Shown here piece by piece: positions 33,597 through 41,763 of a DNA stretch of 46,039 nucleotides. A program made the translations under genes and the position numbers. The stretch spans positions 1 through 46,039 of the forward strand of contig CAYNVT010000018.1 in the NCBI GenBank assembly GCA_964400685.1. Direction: 5' to 3'. The DNA is from DATCTV01 sp964400685 (GTDB lineage: Bacteria > Desulfobacterota > Desulfomonilia > UBA1062). How positions within the stretch are numbered: the stretch's first letter is position 1; every line of letters begins with the position of its first letter. The notes below the pieces were generated by a model. The model ran no database searches, had not been told where the DNA came from, and saw nothing but the letters and a program-made list of their open reading frames with translations.

Positions 33597-35201
33597 CTAT
33601 TTCAGTCTCTTCATTGTCTCTTTGAGGTCATTAAACCCAAGCATAACTAGTTCGCCGGATGCGCACATGGCGTCTATCTGACTTCTTACTTCAGGATCGG
33701 TCAGGACCATATAGTCGACCATGCGCCAGACCTGGCCTTCGGGCGCATCGATTCCCGGATGGCAGAGAACCTCGGTTATTCCTTCCGGCAGGTTCTTAAG
33801 AGTCCTGAGTATGAACTGTTTGCGTTTTGCAAAGGCTTCCTGCGTGACCGACTTTATACCGGTGTCGGAAAGGCCGACGAATTTTTTAGGCACGATCACC
33901 CTGTGGTTGATAAGCCTTTGCTCATCATCCGTACCGAGTACCCAGCGCAGCGGCAGGCGGTATTCATCTCCAAGTTCGGTATATATGTCCTTCATGGGGC
34001 TGGTGATGTGCCCCCAGCCTACGTGACAGTCGAGGTGAGACAGCTTTACGCCGCTTGCCAGAGCCCTGTCTATCTGGGCCCTGGCCTCTGCCCTGATCTC
34101 GTCGCGAGAGGCAAAAAGGAAGTTTATATAGCTCTCTTTCAGGTAGCCGTCCTTATCGACCAGTGTGGGAATCTGCTCGGGCGGAAGGACAGGCCTTATC
34201 ATAAAACCGTCGGTCGAACTGAGCGTGAGATGGCAGCCGACATCGATGCCCGGGCGCATTTTTATACCCTCGATAGCCTCCGCGTAGTAGTCTTCCTGAA
34301 CCGGCTGTCCGTCGATACCAATGGCCATGGTCACGGTAAAGAGCGAGATGCTCGTAATTGCACCTGCGTCCCAGGCTGAGAAAATCCCGCTGTTGGCAAA
34401 GCCTCCCATGGAAAGATCGTCACCGTTTATTATAAGCCCCTTTCGTGCGCCCTTGTAATCGAGCAGGAGAGATGCCGCATTTTCTACACTGTACTCAACC
34501 CTTTTAAGAGACACTGAACCAGCCTGAGTCCCGTCTTTATCAAAGAATGCATCTCCGCTGATGGCGTCGCCGTTTAGGGTGGCTGAAAAAGCGATTGTCT
34601 GTTCCGTATCACCATACTCAATGAACGCTGCGACCTTATCCCTGAGGCTGATCATCCTTCCTTCAGCATCATCACCGAGACCATCTACTGATGTGATCAC
34701 ACCCTGATCATCCACAGACACTATGACCCGTAACGTCCGGGACGCTTCTCTATCGGTGATTATACCCTGCCAGTCTCCCATGCAGGATGAAAGGTCTCTC
34801 ACTTTATTTATCCGCCAGTCGCCGCAGCAATCGAAACTGATTGTCCCCTTTACCGGGGACGACAAAAGAAGTCTGCCTTTGCTGTCCAAGCCGCCTACAC
34901 GGAAGATGAAGGCCCCGTCTGGATCGATGTAATAAGTCCCTGAGCCGCCGCCGTTCATGCTCCAGTCCGTAACCGTACCGTTACCGTCGGTAATCAGATA
35001 ATGCCTGATTGCAGATGAATCCGAATCCAGAATCCAGGCACCTGCTAACGAAGCGGCAGCATAGCTTTCTTCGGACGGACCGCTGCCGGGATTGTTCAGG
35101 TCAATTGATTCATCGGATGATCCGCTGCCGCATGCGGCAAAAAAGGCAAGGATTAATACTGTAATGACTGACGCGATTCCACTGTTGATGATTCTTTTCA
35201 T
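33597..35201 (-). CDS. Lipoprotein with C-terminal YdjC/ChbG-like carbohydrate deacetylase domain
   Basis: 534 aa. ATG 35201 is chosen because it begins a lipoprotein signal ending in AFFAAC, with GAGGGGG upstream; longer frames have no site. Residues about 20-230 form an uncharacterised lipocalin-like or beta-rich region. Residues about 245-530 match the YdjC/ChbG family, metal-dependent deacetylases of chito-oligosaccharides: GLIINGDDLSM (usually NADDFG), DVGCHLTLSS, LSHLDCHVGWGH (HxDxHxxxH) and EVLCHPG. Metal ligands Asp and His are present. The usual enzyme is cytoplasmic; a lipoprotein form with an extra domain is unusual and suggests a periplasmic or surface glycan substrate. Confidence 0.78.
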   Translation of the reverse strand: MKRIINSGIASVITVLILAFFAACGSGSSDESIDLNNPGSGPSEESYAAASLAGAWILDSDSSAIRHYLITDGNGTVTDWSMNGGGSGTYYIDPDGAFIFRVGGLDSKGRLLLSSPVKGTISFDCCGDWRINKVRDLSSCMGDWQGIITDREASRTLRVIVSVDDQGVITSVDGLGDDAEGRMISLRDKVAAFIEYGDTEQTIAFSATLNGDAISGDAFFDKDGTQAGSVSLKRVEYSVENAASLLLDYKGARKGLIINGDDLSMGGFANSGIFSAWDAGAITSISLFTVTMAIGIDGQPVQEDYYAEAIEGIKMRPGIDVGCHLTLSSTDGFMIRPVLPPEQIPTLVDKDGYLKESYINFLFASRDEIRAEARAQIDRALASGVKLSHLDCHVGWGHITSPMKDIYTELGDEYRLPLRWVLGTDDEQRLINHRVIVPKKFVGLSDTGIKSVTQEAFAKRKQFILRTLKNLPEGITEVLCHPGIDAPEGQVWRMVDYMVLTDPEVRSQIDAMCASGELVMLGFNDLKETMKRLK

Positions 35202-35367
35202 TCTAACGTTCCCCCTCATATAGGCACCTGAATCAAATTCGATTTTTAGATATAATAATGGGAAAATATATAACATGCTTATACTGTAAATCTCAACAGG
35301 GATGTGCGGGAACAATAATTAAGCTCTCTGATTAAACGATCTGATATCCTTTGTTTTTTTCAGCTAG

Positions 35368-36081
35368 TTATTTATCGGCATCACCGCACAGCTTTCTTTC
35401 CCTTTTCAATTTTTCAATGATAGCAACCTCTTCAGCTTCTTCCCTGGCCCTGTCTTCAGCGGTGTATATATCAGCCCTGATCTTTTTGTGCTCATTGATC
35501 ATTGAGGATAAATCATTCCGGATTGCCTCAAGGCTCCGGGCAATGGAATACAGATCCGGCCTGCCAATCTGGTTGATCCCTTTCAGCTCTGACATATCGA
35601 TTGTTATCCGGTCTTTGTATTTCCTGCCCGTAATGCTTTCATACTCCACATCACAGTCAAGTACAGGTGCAGCTCCGGCATCGATATTTTTTATCATTCG
35701 CACATATCCGGAATACAGCTCATTGCCGGGACCGAAATGATTCAAACCGGCCTTTAGAAAATTTGTTTTACCTAACTCCTCAAGAAACCTCCCGGCCTCA
35801 TCTCCGCCGGATATTGTGCAGGAAGTGAACCTGACATTCCTTGCAGAACCTGGCCCGATATTCTTTACATGCAATTGAACGATATCAGCGACGGAATCTA
35901 AAAATTTAAGGGTTATTACAATTTTCGGTTCTATCTGCGCTTCGCGAATTCTTCTGGTCTCTGAAATCAGACCCCATGCCATTATTGCATAAACCACGAT
36001 CGAGACTGCCACAACAGCGGTAAAGATAACCATGATAGCCCCTGAATTGCTGTTCAGACATGCTATGGTTTCAGACAGCAT
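35368..36081 (-). CDS. Hypothetical single-span membrane protein
   Basis: 237 aa, no family recognised. ATG 36081 has GGGGAG 7 nt upstream and starts just beyond the kinase stop. Layout: short outer N-terminus, one membrane helix (about 13-36, MVIFTAVVAVSIVVYAIMAW), a beta-rich soluble domain with LHVKNIGPGSARNVRF (a CARDB- or DUF-like pattern), and a C-terminal coiled coil rich in Glu/Arg. It is last in the porin-kinase strand run. Function is unknown. Confidence 0.6.
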   Translation of the reverse strand: MLSETIACLNSNSGAIMVIFTAVVAVSIVVYAIMAWGLISETRRIREAQIEPKIVITLKFLDSVADIVQLHVKNIGPGSARNVRFTSCTISGGDEAGRFLEELGKTNFLKAGLNHFGPGNELYSGYVRMIKNIDAGAAPVLDCDVEYESITGRKYKDRITIDMSELKGINQIGRPDLYSIARSLEAIRNDLSSMINEHKKIRADIYTAEDRAREEAEEVAIIEKLKRERKLCGDADK

Positions 36082-36095
36082 CGATAATCTCCCCT

Positions 36096-37622
36096 TCAGG
36101 CTTCGCAATTCATAATATTCCGCTCAAAGGCCTCGGCATAGGCGTTAAGACCCGGAAGGTCGAGAGGCATGACCCGGGTAGCGGTAATTGAAAACCTTTT
36201 GGAAAGCTGATGCGGTTCAAGCCCTTCACACGCTGCAAGGCCCAGCATTGCGGCGCCCAGGGCCGTGGCCTCGTTAAGGTCGGTGAGCATGACAGGAGAT
36301 TCCGGGAACAGCGATGCTATAAGCTGCGTGTAGAGGACATTATGGGAGAACCCGCCCTCTATGAAGACTGTCTTGCCGGGGGATATCCCCGCTCGCTGCA
36401 TGGCCTTGCGTGTATGCAGAGCCATGCTGAGAATAAGGACCGCATAGGCCCTCTCATAGTCATTAAGAAACTCGGGCGATTTACCTGCAAAAACATCACC
36501 CAGGGGATATACCCGGCCTGACTGTATGAGCCGCCCCGGAGAATGCATGTACATTCCGAACGGCACCACCGCCGGCAGGATGAACTCATCGCAGCGCTCG
36601 ATGACATCGGCGAGCAGGGCCGGGTTAATATCAGGATGGTCGTGCCGGCCATGAGTTCCCCCCAGGAGGCCCATATAGAGGTCGAACTCCAGTCCGGCGA
36701 CGAACAGGGCCGTTTTGACAGGCTCTCCGAATGCGCTGAGGTTAAAGTAAACCATCTCGCCGAGCTCATCCTCACGCATTTCCGACCCGCCAGAGGGATT
36801 CATCACAACGCACATCGAACCGGTTGACACCAGCATGAAGTTTTCCCGCTCTTTGATGAGAAATGGAAGCAGCGACGCATTCGAGTCATGTATGCCCATT
36901 GTCACGATAACATTGCCGGACAGACCCGTCTGTCTGGCAATATCCGGCTTTACTGTTCCCAGAACGTCCCAGGGCCGGAAAACTTTACCCGGGATAAGGT
37001 CCTTTACCCCAAGGCGCTCCCGCATATCGGAAAAGCGCGAATGCTCAAAATCCCATAAGCCGGTATGCGCTCCAAGATAAGTCGGTTCTATGCCGGTCTT
37101 TCCGGTCAGGAGAAATCCGTAGTAATTCGAAAGAGTGAGGATGGTCCGGACCCGGGCGAATTGCTCCGGATAATGCTCTTTTACATAATAAATACCGCGT
37201 GACAGGCCGCTCAAAAACGGCATTCGGGGCGTTGCCATCCTGCGGTGGATATCGATCGGATCGCCAATCGATGCGTCAAATGCCTTATGGAAGGCCTCCC
37301 CGGGGTCGGTTGCCCCTGACATTGCCGGAAGCGCCACATGCCCCTCATCATCAAGGCACACAAAGGTCGCGCCATAGGTCGATATGGAAATTACCCTGAT
37401 GTTGTAGCGCCTTGCCATATCTGCCAGGGCACCCAGGAACCATTCGGTGACGGCAGTGAGCGGTTCATGATATTCCATACCGATTTGCGCCTCTTCGATG
37501 GTGGCATATGCGTGATCAATTTGATTGAGGTTCATATCGTAGACGAGCAGCTTCTTGTTGGTTCTGCCAATATCCAACACCGCTATGTGATCCGATGAGT
37601 CGAAAGAGATGTTCTGTCCCAT
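36096..37622 (-). CDS. FGGY-family carbohydrate kinase (rhamnulokinase/fuculokinase-like)
   Basis: A cytoplasmic sugar kinase of 508 aa, normal family length. The phosphate loop is VLDIGRTNKKLLVYD. The catalytic-base motif GIHDSNASLLPF holds Asp in place of the GxxDxQ seen in xylulokinases, a pattern of the rhamnulokinase side. VFIEGGFSHNVLYTQLIA and ATALGAAMLGL mark the second ATPase domain. GGAGGATG precedes the ATG by 11 nt. It sits 160 nt downstream of a porin-like gene and 14 nt upstream of a membrane protein, all on the minus strand. It is distinct from the kinase half of the fusion at 2871. Its sugar is unknown. Confidence 0.85.
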   Translation of the reverse strand: MGQNISFDSSDHIAVLDIGRTNKKLLVYDMNLNQIDHAYATIEEAQIGMEYHEPLTAVTEWFLGALADMARRYNIRVISISTYGATFVCLDDEGHVALPAMSGATDPGEAFHKAFDASIGDPIDIHRRMATPRMPFLSGLSRGIYYVKEHYPEQFARVRTILTLSNYYGFLLTGKTGIEPTYLGAHTGLWDFEHSRFSDMRERLGVKDLIPGKVFRPWDVLGTVKPDIARQTGLSGNVIVTMGIHDSNASLLPFLIKERENFMLVSTGSMCVVMNPSGGSEMREDELGEMVYFNLSAFGEPVKTALFVAGLEFDLYMGLLGGTHGRHDHPDINPALLADVIERCDEFILPAVVPFGMYMHSPGRLIQSGRVYPLGDVFAGKSPEFLNDYERAYAVLILSMALHTRKAMQRAGISPGKTVFIEGGFSHNVLYTQLIASLFPESPVMLTDLNEATALGAAMLGLAACEGLEPHQLSKRFSITATRVMPLDLPGLNAYAEAFERNIMNCEA

Positions 37623-37782
37623 AATCCGTCATCCTCCGCAAAGTGCATTATTCTTATCCGGTTTATTGATATCTGTTTCTATCACCTTTGAGCCGATTCG
37701 AAAAGAGCGATGCCTGCGGCTTGAAGATGCAGGCTTGTCGAACTTGAATAGCGGGTTGCCCCGGTTCCTGCTTACCCGCCTG

Positions 37783-39633
37783 TTATTTTTCCTGCATCTC
37801 CGTACTTGTCACAGCAGCCAGTGCACTCGGGTTCAGGTTGAATTTGAAATCGATCTTCCACTGCAAGGTCCATGCATCCGTAAGGTCAAATTCATCAGCG
37901 CTCAAATTAGGGGCATCTATTATGTATTCCGCTTTTGTTACAGGACTCACAGTCGTTGTATCGAGCCATTTAACCAAATATGGTTTTGGGGTTAACGTGT
38001 CTTTATAGAAATCCCCCGCCTTGAAATAAGAACCGATCAGTGAGACATCGAGACCCGGAAAAAGTGTATATGTTAAAATTGCAGTAAGTTCGGTTCCAAG
38101 AAAATTTGACACCTTCGGGTTGTAGTCGACATCGTCTTCCATGAAAAGAAACGGGACGATTTTATGGCCGTCGTTGTCGGTATATTGAAACCATAACGCA
38201 TAATTGATAGGGAATGACGACCAGTACTCATCCTCATAATATTTGACATTTGAACGCCATGCTGCAACCGCCTGCCCTGATAATTCCCAGTTCCTGGCAA
38301 AACGGTATCTGGCACCCAGTCTTCCCAGTGTCATGTTGTTCAGGCATATGTCATCCTGGTTGAAAGCCTCTTTCGTGGCTATGTTGACGAGCACATCGAA
38401 ATACTTGTCTTCCACTTCGCCCAGAAGAATCATGTTCAGTATGGATGGCGTCCTGTAACCCTTGGGGTTGAATTCGTCCCACAGAAAGCCGTTGATCTCG
38501 GTCCAGTGTGTAATGCCCGTTGTATAGACTGCTGATGCAAACGGCGTTACCTTTCCGATGTCATATGCTACATCGAAAAGCACGATGCCCACCTTACCCT
38601 CGACAGGCCCCAGGTCCTTAATCGGCAGATAATGAGCAGAGCCTGGCACATAACTCGGGAATGAATACCCGGCAGGGGCCAGTTGATTGCCGTTGTCCAT
38701 CAGGGTTTTGAGATCGTCACCCAAACTGCTTTTAGTGATTTCTGCGAGTGTCCCTAGACCGGTTCCCATTCCATGAAAATAATGCAGATTCCCTTTGTTG
38801 TAGTTTAGCTTCCATTGAGGCAGGCATATCCTCATATTCGTTGCGGTTGATTTGGAATAACCCAGACGGAAGTCAAGCCACTGTTCTGATTTCAATGTCT
38901 TGTCAGGTTTTTCATATATCGTGACAACCCTCACCTCGTCTATGTCGTCCCTGTCCAAAAAATCGCCGTTTCTGGTATTGGGGTTGTAGTAGGGGACATC
39001 GGGGTCTTCATAGTAATACTTCTGTTCCTGCTTCTTGTTCCATGCAAGGGCGAAGGTCCATCCCGGCAATGAATCATTAAACTGAGCCGCCCAGACTAGA
39101 CCGTTGCTGCCGTCATTGAAGCGGCCTGCAATGAAAAGCCCCACCGGGGTGATCATCTGGACAAAGGCCTCGGTTAGCCTTATTTCCTGGTCACCCTTTT
39201 TTTTATCATAAAGCACATAGCCGCTGCCCTGATCCATTGGTTCGTATAAAGTCTTGGTATTGTTGTCGGAATCGAAAATCAGGTAATCGATATCGACACG
39301 CGCCTGAAATGTAAGCTTGTCGCTGAATGCTATGGACGGGACAAGGAAAAGCTCATTTTCAAGCCAGGCTTCAATCTTATCAGTCTGTCCGTTAGTCGCC
39401 TGTCCGATGACTTCACCATCAGGCGGTGGAGAAATATTGTATGCAGGCTTTATATTGCCGTCATAGGAATTTATGTCGCGTTCGTTGAAATACTTCCCGA
39501 GCATCTGATAATCGCCTTCAAGCCCAATTTTTATGTCTTTCCAATTCCAGCCTGCCGCTTCATTGACTGCCATCGCATTGCTTGAGATAACCATTAGAAA
39601 AAAAAGCACAACAATAGATTTGCAAAGAGACAT
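37783..39633 (-). CDS. Outer-membrane beta-barrel (porin-like) protein
   Basis: 616 aa with a signal peptide (MSLCKSIVVLFFLM... ending NAMA). The body is rich in alternating hydrophobic and polar residues with many aromatic and Asp/Asn-Gly turns (IKIGLEGDYQM, FQARVDIDYLIFD, LFIAGRFNDGS, ALAWNKKQEQKYYYED, IDFKFNL near the C-terminus), the pattern of a large outer-membrane barrel. I do not recognise the specific family. It is first in the run porin, FGGY kinase, membrane protein, so it may admit the sugar that the kinase phosphorylates. Stop TAA is at 37783. Confidence 0.68.
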   Translation of the reverse strand: MSLCKSIVVLFFLMVISSNAMAVNEAAGWNWKDIKIGLEGDYQMLGKYFNERDINSYDGNIKPAYNISPPPDGEVIGQATNGQTDKIEAWLENELFLVPSIAFSDKLTFQARVDIDYLIFDSDNNTKTLYEPMDQGSGYVLYDKKKGDQEIRLTEAFVQMITPVGLFIAGRFNDGSNGLVWAAQFNDSLPGWTFALAWNKKQEQKYYYEDPDVPYYNPNTRNGDFLDRDDIDEVRVVTIYEKPDKTLKSEQWLDFRLGYSKSTATNMRICLPQWKLNYNKGNLHYFHGMGTGLGTLAEITKSSLGDDLKTLMDNGNQLAPAGYSFPSYVPGSAHYLPIKDLGPVEGKVGIVLFDVAYDIGKVTPFASAVYTTGITHWTEINGFLWDEFNPKGYRTPSILNMILLGEVEDKYFDVLVNIATKEAFNQDDICLNNMTLGRLGARYRFARNWELSGQAVAAWRSNVKYYEDEYWSSFPINYALWFQYTDNDGHKIVPFLFMEDDVDYNPKVSNFLGTELTAILTYTLFPGLDVSLIGSYFKAGDFYKDTLTPKPYLVKWLDTTTVSPVTKAEYIIDAPNLSADEFDLTDAWTLQWKIDFKFNLNPSALAAVTSTEMQEK

Positions 39634-39987
39634 CCAGCACCCCTCCCCCTGAAAATTTTCTTACCCTTGAATCCAAAGCAGGGACTTCTCTGATTTGTTT
39701 GCAAAAATAATTAAGGGGACAATTGAAGCGGATTGACTTGCTTGATATTTAATTGTCAGACTGTCCGCGTCCCTCACAATTCCTCCCCGAAAAAATGGAA
39801 CATATTATATTTATTCCGTAATGATAAAATAATACTGAATCACATGCTAAGCTGTAATATACATATATTTATAATCATCGGCAAGCATCAAGCTTCTCTT
39901 TCCTCATGAACTCTTGCGGACATGGTTTTCATGTGATAATTTTCAAAATCTCTTGTTGGAATACATAAATGAAACGGGGAGCAAGCC
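39634..39987. other. Divergent intergenic region, no gene recognised
   Basis: 354 nt between the porin and GDPD genes, AT-rich. It contains imperfectly inverted AATTAAGGGGACAATT and AATTGTCAGACTGTCC stretches (about 39708-39770) but no clear hairpin terminator, riboswitch or ORF with a ribosome-binding site. Confidence 0.5.
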
Positions 39988-40857
39988 ATGAAGAAACTTA
40001 CAATGATGGCAGTGATATTGCTGATCGCATGCATTTCCGGAATTTCAGGATGCAATCCGCCCCAGCAGCCGGTAACAGCCTACACAACCCTTAATGATTG
40101 CGTCTATGACCCTATGTGCAAGGACAGGATGGCGCTCGGGCACAGGGGAACCGGGTCTTACAACCTGTGGGCTACCGAGAACACCCTTGCCGCTTATGAA
40201 TATGCATGGAAAATGGGCGCGGACAGCATAGAAATTGACGTCAGAAAAACAAAAGACGGCGCACTTGTGATCATGCACGACGGTACGGTGACAAAAACCG
40301 CCTTCGGGACAGGCAGGGTCGAGGATATGACCCTTGTCGAGATCAAGGCGCTCAAAATGAGAAGACTCAATCCTGACATGCCAGCTCAGACGATACCTAC
40401 ATTCATGGAAACACTCGAATTCCTCAAAGGGAAAACTCTCATTGATGTCGATATGAAGACCGATGACATGCCGGCTATAATAAACGAGATCGCTTCAGCC
40501 GGAATGCTTGACTCGGCCTATCTCGGAGGAATAGGGTCAGTCGCACAAGCAGACCTCGCCCGTTCGGTCAATCCTGCAATCGCCATCATGCCGAAAATAG
40601 AAACGCCTGATCAGGCGAAAGATTTCATCGAAAATGCATCTCCCATAGCATTCTTTGAAATAGAATATGAGAACGCCGTACCGGAACTGGTGGATTATAT
40701 CCATTCAAACGGGGTCAAGATCCATATTAACTCGCTCCTTAATTATGATTTTATGGGCAGGGCCGGTTTCAGCATGGTCTTTGACAGGGGCGCTGACATT
40801 ATTCAGACGGACAGGCTGGATATCCTGGTTGCATACATAAACAGCATTGAACAATAG
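39988..40857 (+). CDS. Glycerophosphodiester phosphodiesterase lipoprotein
   Basis: A 289-aa GDPD enzyme hydrolysing glycerophosphodiesters to glycerol-3-phosphate and an alcohol. The lipoprotein signal ends in ISGISGC (Cys22), so it is exported and anchored. Catalytic features: HRG at 52-54, ENT at 64-66, EIDVRKTKDG (Glu82, Asp84), the second catalytic His in MHDG (His97), and DVDMKTDD later. GGGGAG lies 7 nt before the ATG. The length fits bacterial GDPDs. Confidence 0.9.
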   Translation: MKKLTMMAVILLIACISGISGCNPPQQPVTAYTTLNDCVYDPMCKDRMALGHRGTGSYNLWATENTLAAYEYAWKMGADSIEIDVRKTKDGALVIMHDGTVTKTAFGTGRVEDMTLVEIKALKMRRLNPDMPAQTIPTFMETLEFLKGKTLIDVDMKTDDMPAIINEIASAGMLDSAYLGGIGSVAQADLARSVNPAIAIMPKIETPDQAKDFIENASPIAFFEIEYENAVPELVDYIHSNGVKIHINSLLNYDFMGRAGFSMVFDRGADIIQTDRLDILVAYINSIEQ

Positions 40858-40962
40858 CAGTCCCGGGAGCGGCAAAGATGAAATGCAAGGTTCACAAAAC
40901 AGCCGATGAGCTGACAAGCCACCAGTCAGAGACGGGACGTACGTTTGGCTTGACACAATGGC

Positions 40963-40977
40963 GATATTCTGAATATC
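40963..40977 (+). promoter_or_regulatory. Perfect palindrome in the flavodoxin promoter region
   Basis: GATATTC-T-GAATATC, a perfect 7+1+7 palindrome, lies between TTGACA (40950-40955) and TATAAT (40982-40987), boxes 26 nt apart. It sits 33 nt upstream of the flavodoxin start. Likely an operator; its size suits a dimeric redox or metal repressor. Confidence 0.5.
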
Positions 40978-41009
40978 ACATTATAATCTAAACACTTATG
41001 GAGGACAAA

Positions 41010-41495
41010 ATGAAGGTTCTGGTTGCATATTATTCTAAGACCGGCAACACCGAGAAGGTTGCAAAGGCTATTCATGAAGCGCTTGGCGCCATTCATAAAG
41101 ACATTGTAAAAGTTTCTGAAAAGCCCGACCCAAAAGCGTATGACATAGTCTTCTGCGGATTTCCTGTTCAGTCTCATAGTGTGCCTGTGCCTATGCAGGA
41201 ATTTCTGAAAGCCATTCCCGAAGGCAAGAAGGTCGCCCTTTTTTCCACTCACGGATCATTGAGAGGCGGCAAGCTTCCACAGCAGGCCATTCACAATGCC
41301 CTTGGCCTTCTTTCCAAAGCGAAAGTCATAGACACTTTCACATGCCGCGGCAAGGTCGAAGACGCAATCCTTGAGATGCTCATGAAAAACCCTGAGCATA
41401 AGGCATGGGCTGAAGAGGCTCAGTCGGCGAGCCTTCACCCCGACGAGGCTGACCTGGCGGAAGCCGCGCATTTCGCCAGAAAAGTCATCTCCTAG
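41010..41495 (+). CDS. Flavodoxin-family protein
   Basis: 161 aa, FMN-binding electron carrier or flavodoxin-like quinone reductase. The start at 41010 is chosen because GGAGG lies 5 nt before it; the ATG at 40998 contains that site. The phosphate-binding loop is YYSKTGNTEKVA (8-19). Hydrophobic strands CGFPVQSHSVP and VALFSTHGS follow; SLRGGK carries the second flavin contact region. It may replace ferredoxin under iron limitation or relay electrons from iorAB-type enzymes; no direct link is seen. A strong terminator follows. Confidence 0.85.
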   Translation: MKVLVAYYSKTGNTEKVAKAIHEALGAIHKDIVKVSEKPDPKAYDIVFCGFPVQSHSVPVPMQEFLKAIPEGKKVALFSTHGSLRGGKLPQQAIHNALGLLSKAKVIDTFTCRGKVEDAILEMLMKNPEHKAWAEEAQSASLHPDEADLAEAAHFARKVIS

Positions 41496-41507
41496 ATATG
41501 AACGATA

Positions 41508-41537
41508 AAAACCCCCGGGCCATATCCCGGGGGTTTT
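41508..41537 (+). terminator. Strong rho-independent terminator after the flavodoxin gene
   Basis: AAAACCCCCGGG/CCCGGGGGTTTT (12-bp perfect stem, loop CCATAT), starting 12 nt after the stop. The A and T runs make it work in both directions, so it also ends the minus-strand transcript of the permease gene. Confidence 0.85.
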
Positions 41538-41556
41538 ATGAGTGTAATAAAAGGGT

Positions 41557-41763
41557 CTATACAAAATAACCGTACCGGAAATGAATACCTGCGTATATTA
41601 CATTGCCCGGTTTCCTGCCGTCACAGTTTTTTTCAGAACCAATGGAAACATAAATAACAACAGGTTCCTTTATCTTTGACGTTTTTCTTATATCGTCAAG
41701 ATTAAAGACCTGCTCACCTTTATTTTGATTAATTCCCTTGAAGCAGAAAAATATTTTTTGGCC
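41557..41763 (-). other. 68-codon open frame directly after the permease stop
   Basis: After the permease TGA at 41766-41764, the same frame stays open for 68 codons to TAG at 41557. It encodes a mixed polar sequence (VFNLDDIRKTSKIKEPVVIYVSIGSEK...). There is no ATG, GTG or TTG start within it and no ribosome-binding site. It may be a decayed C-terminal extension or a chance frame in an AT-rich spacer. Confidence 0.35.

Noticed and set aside
33759..34379. 206-codon plus-strand frame inside the deacetylase gene
   Set aside because: Antisense to conserved YdjC motifs.
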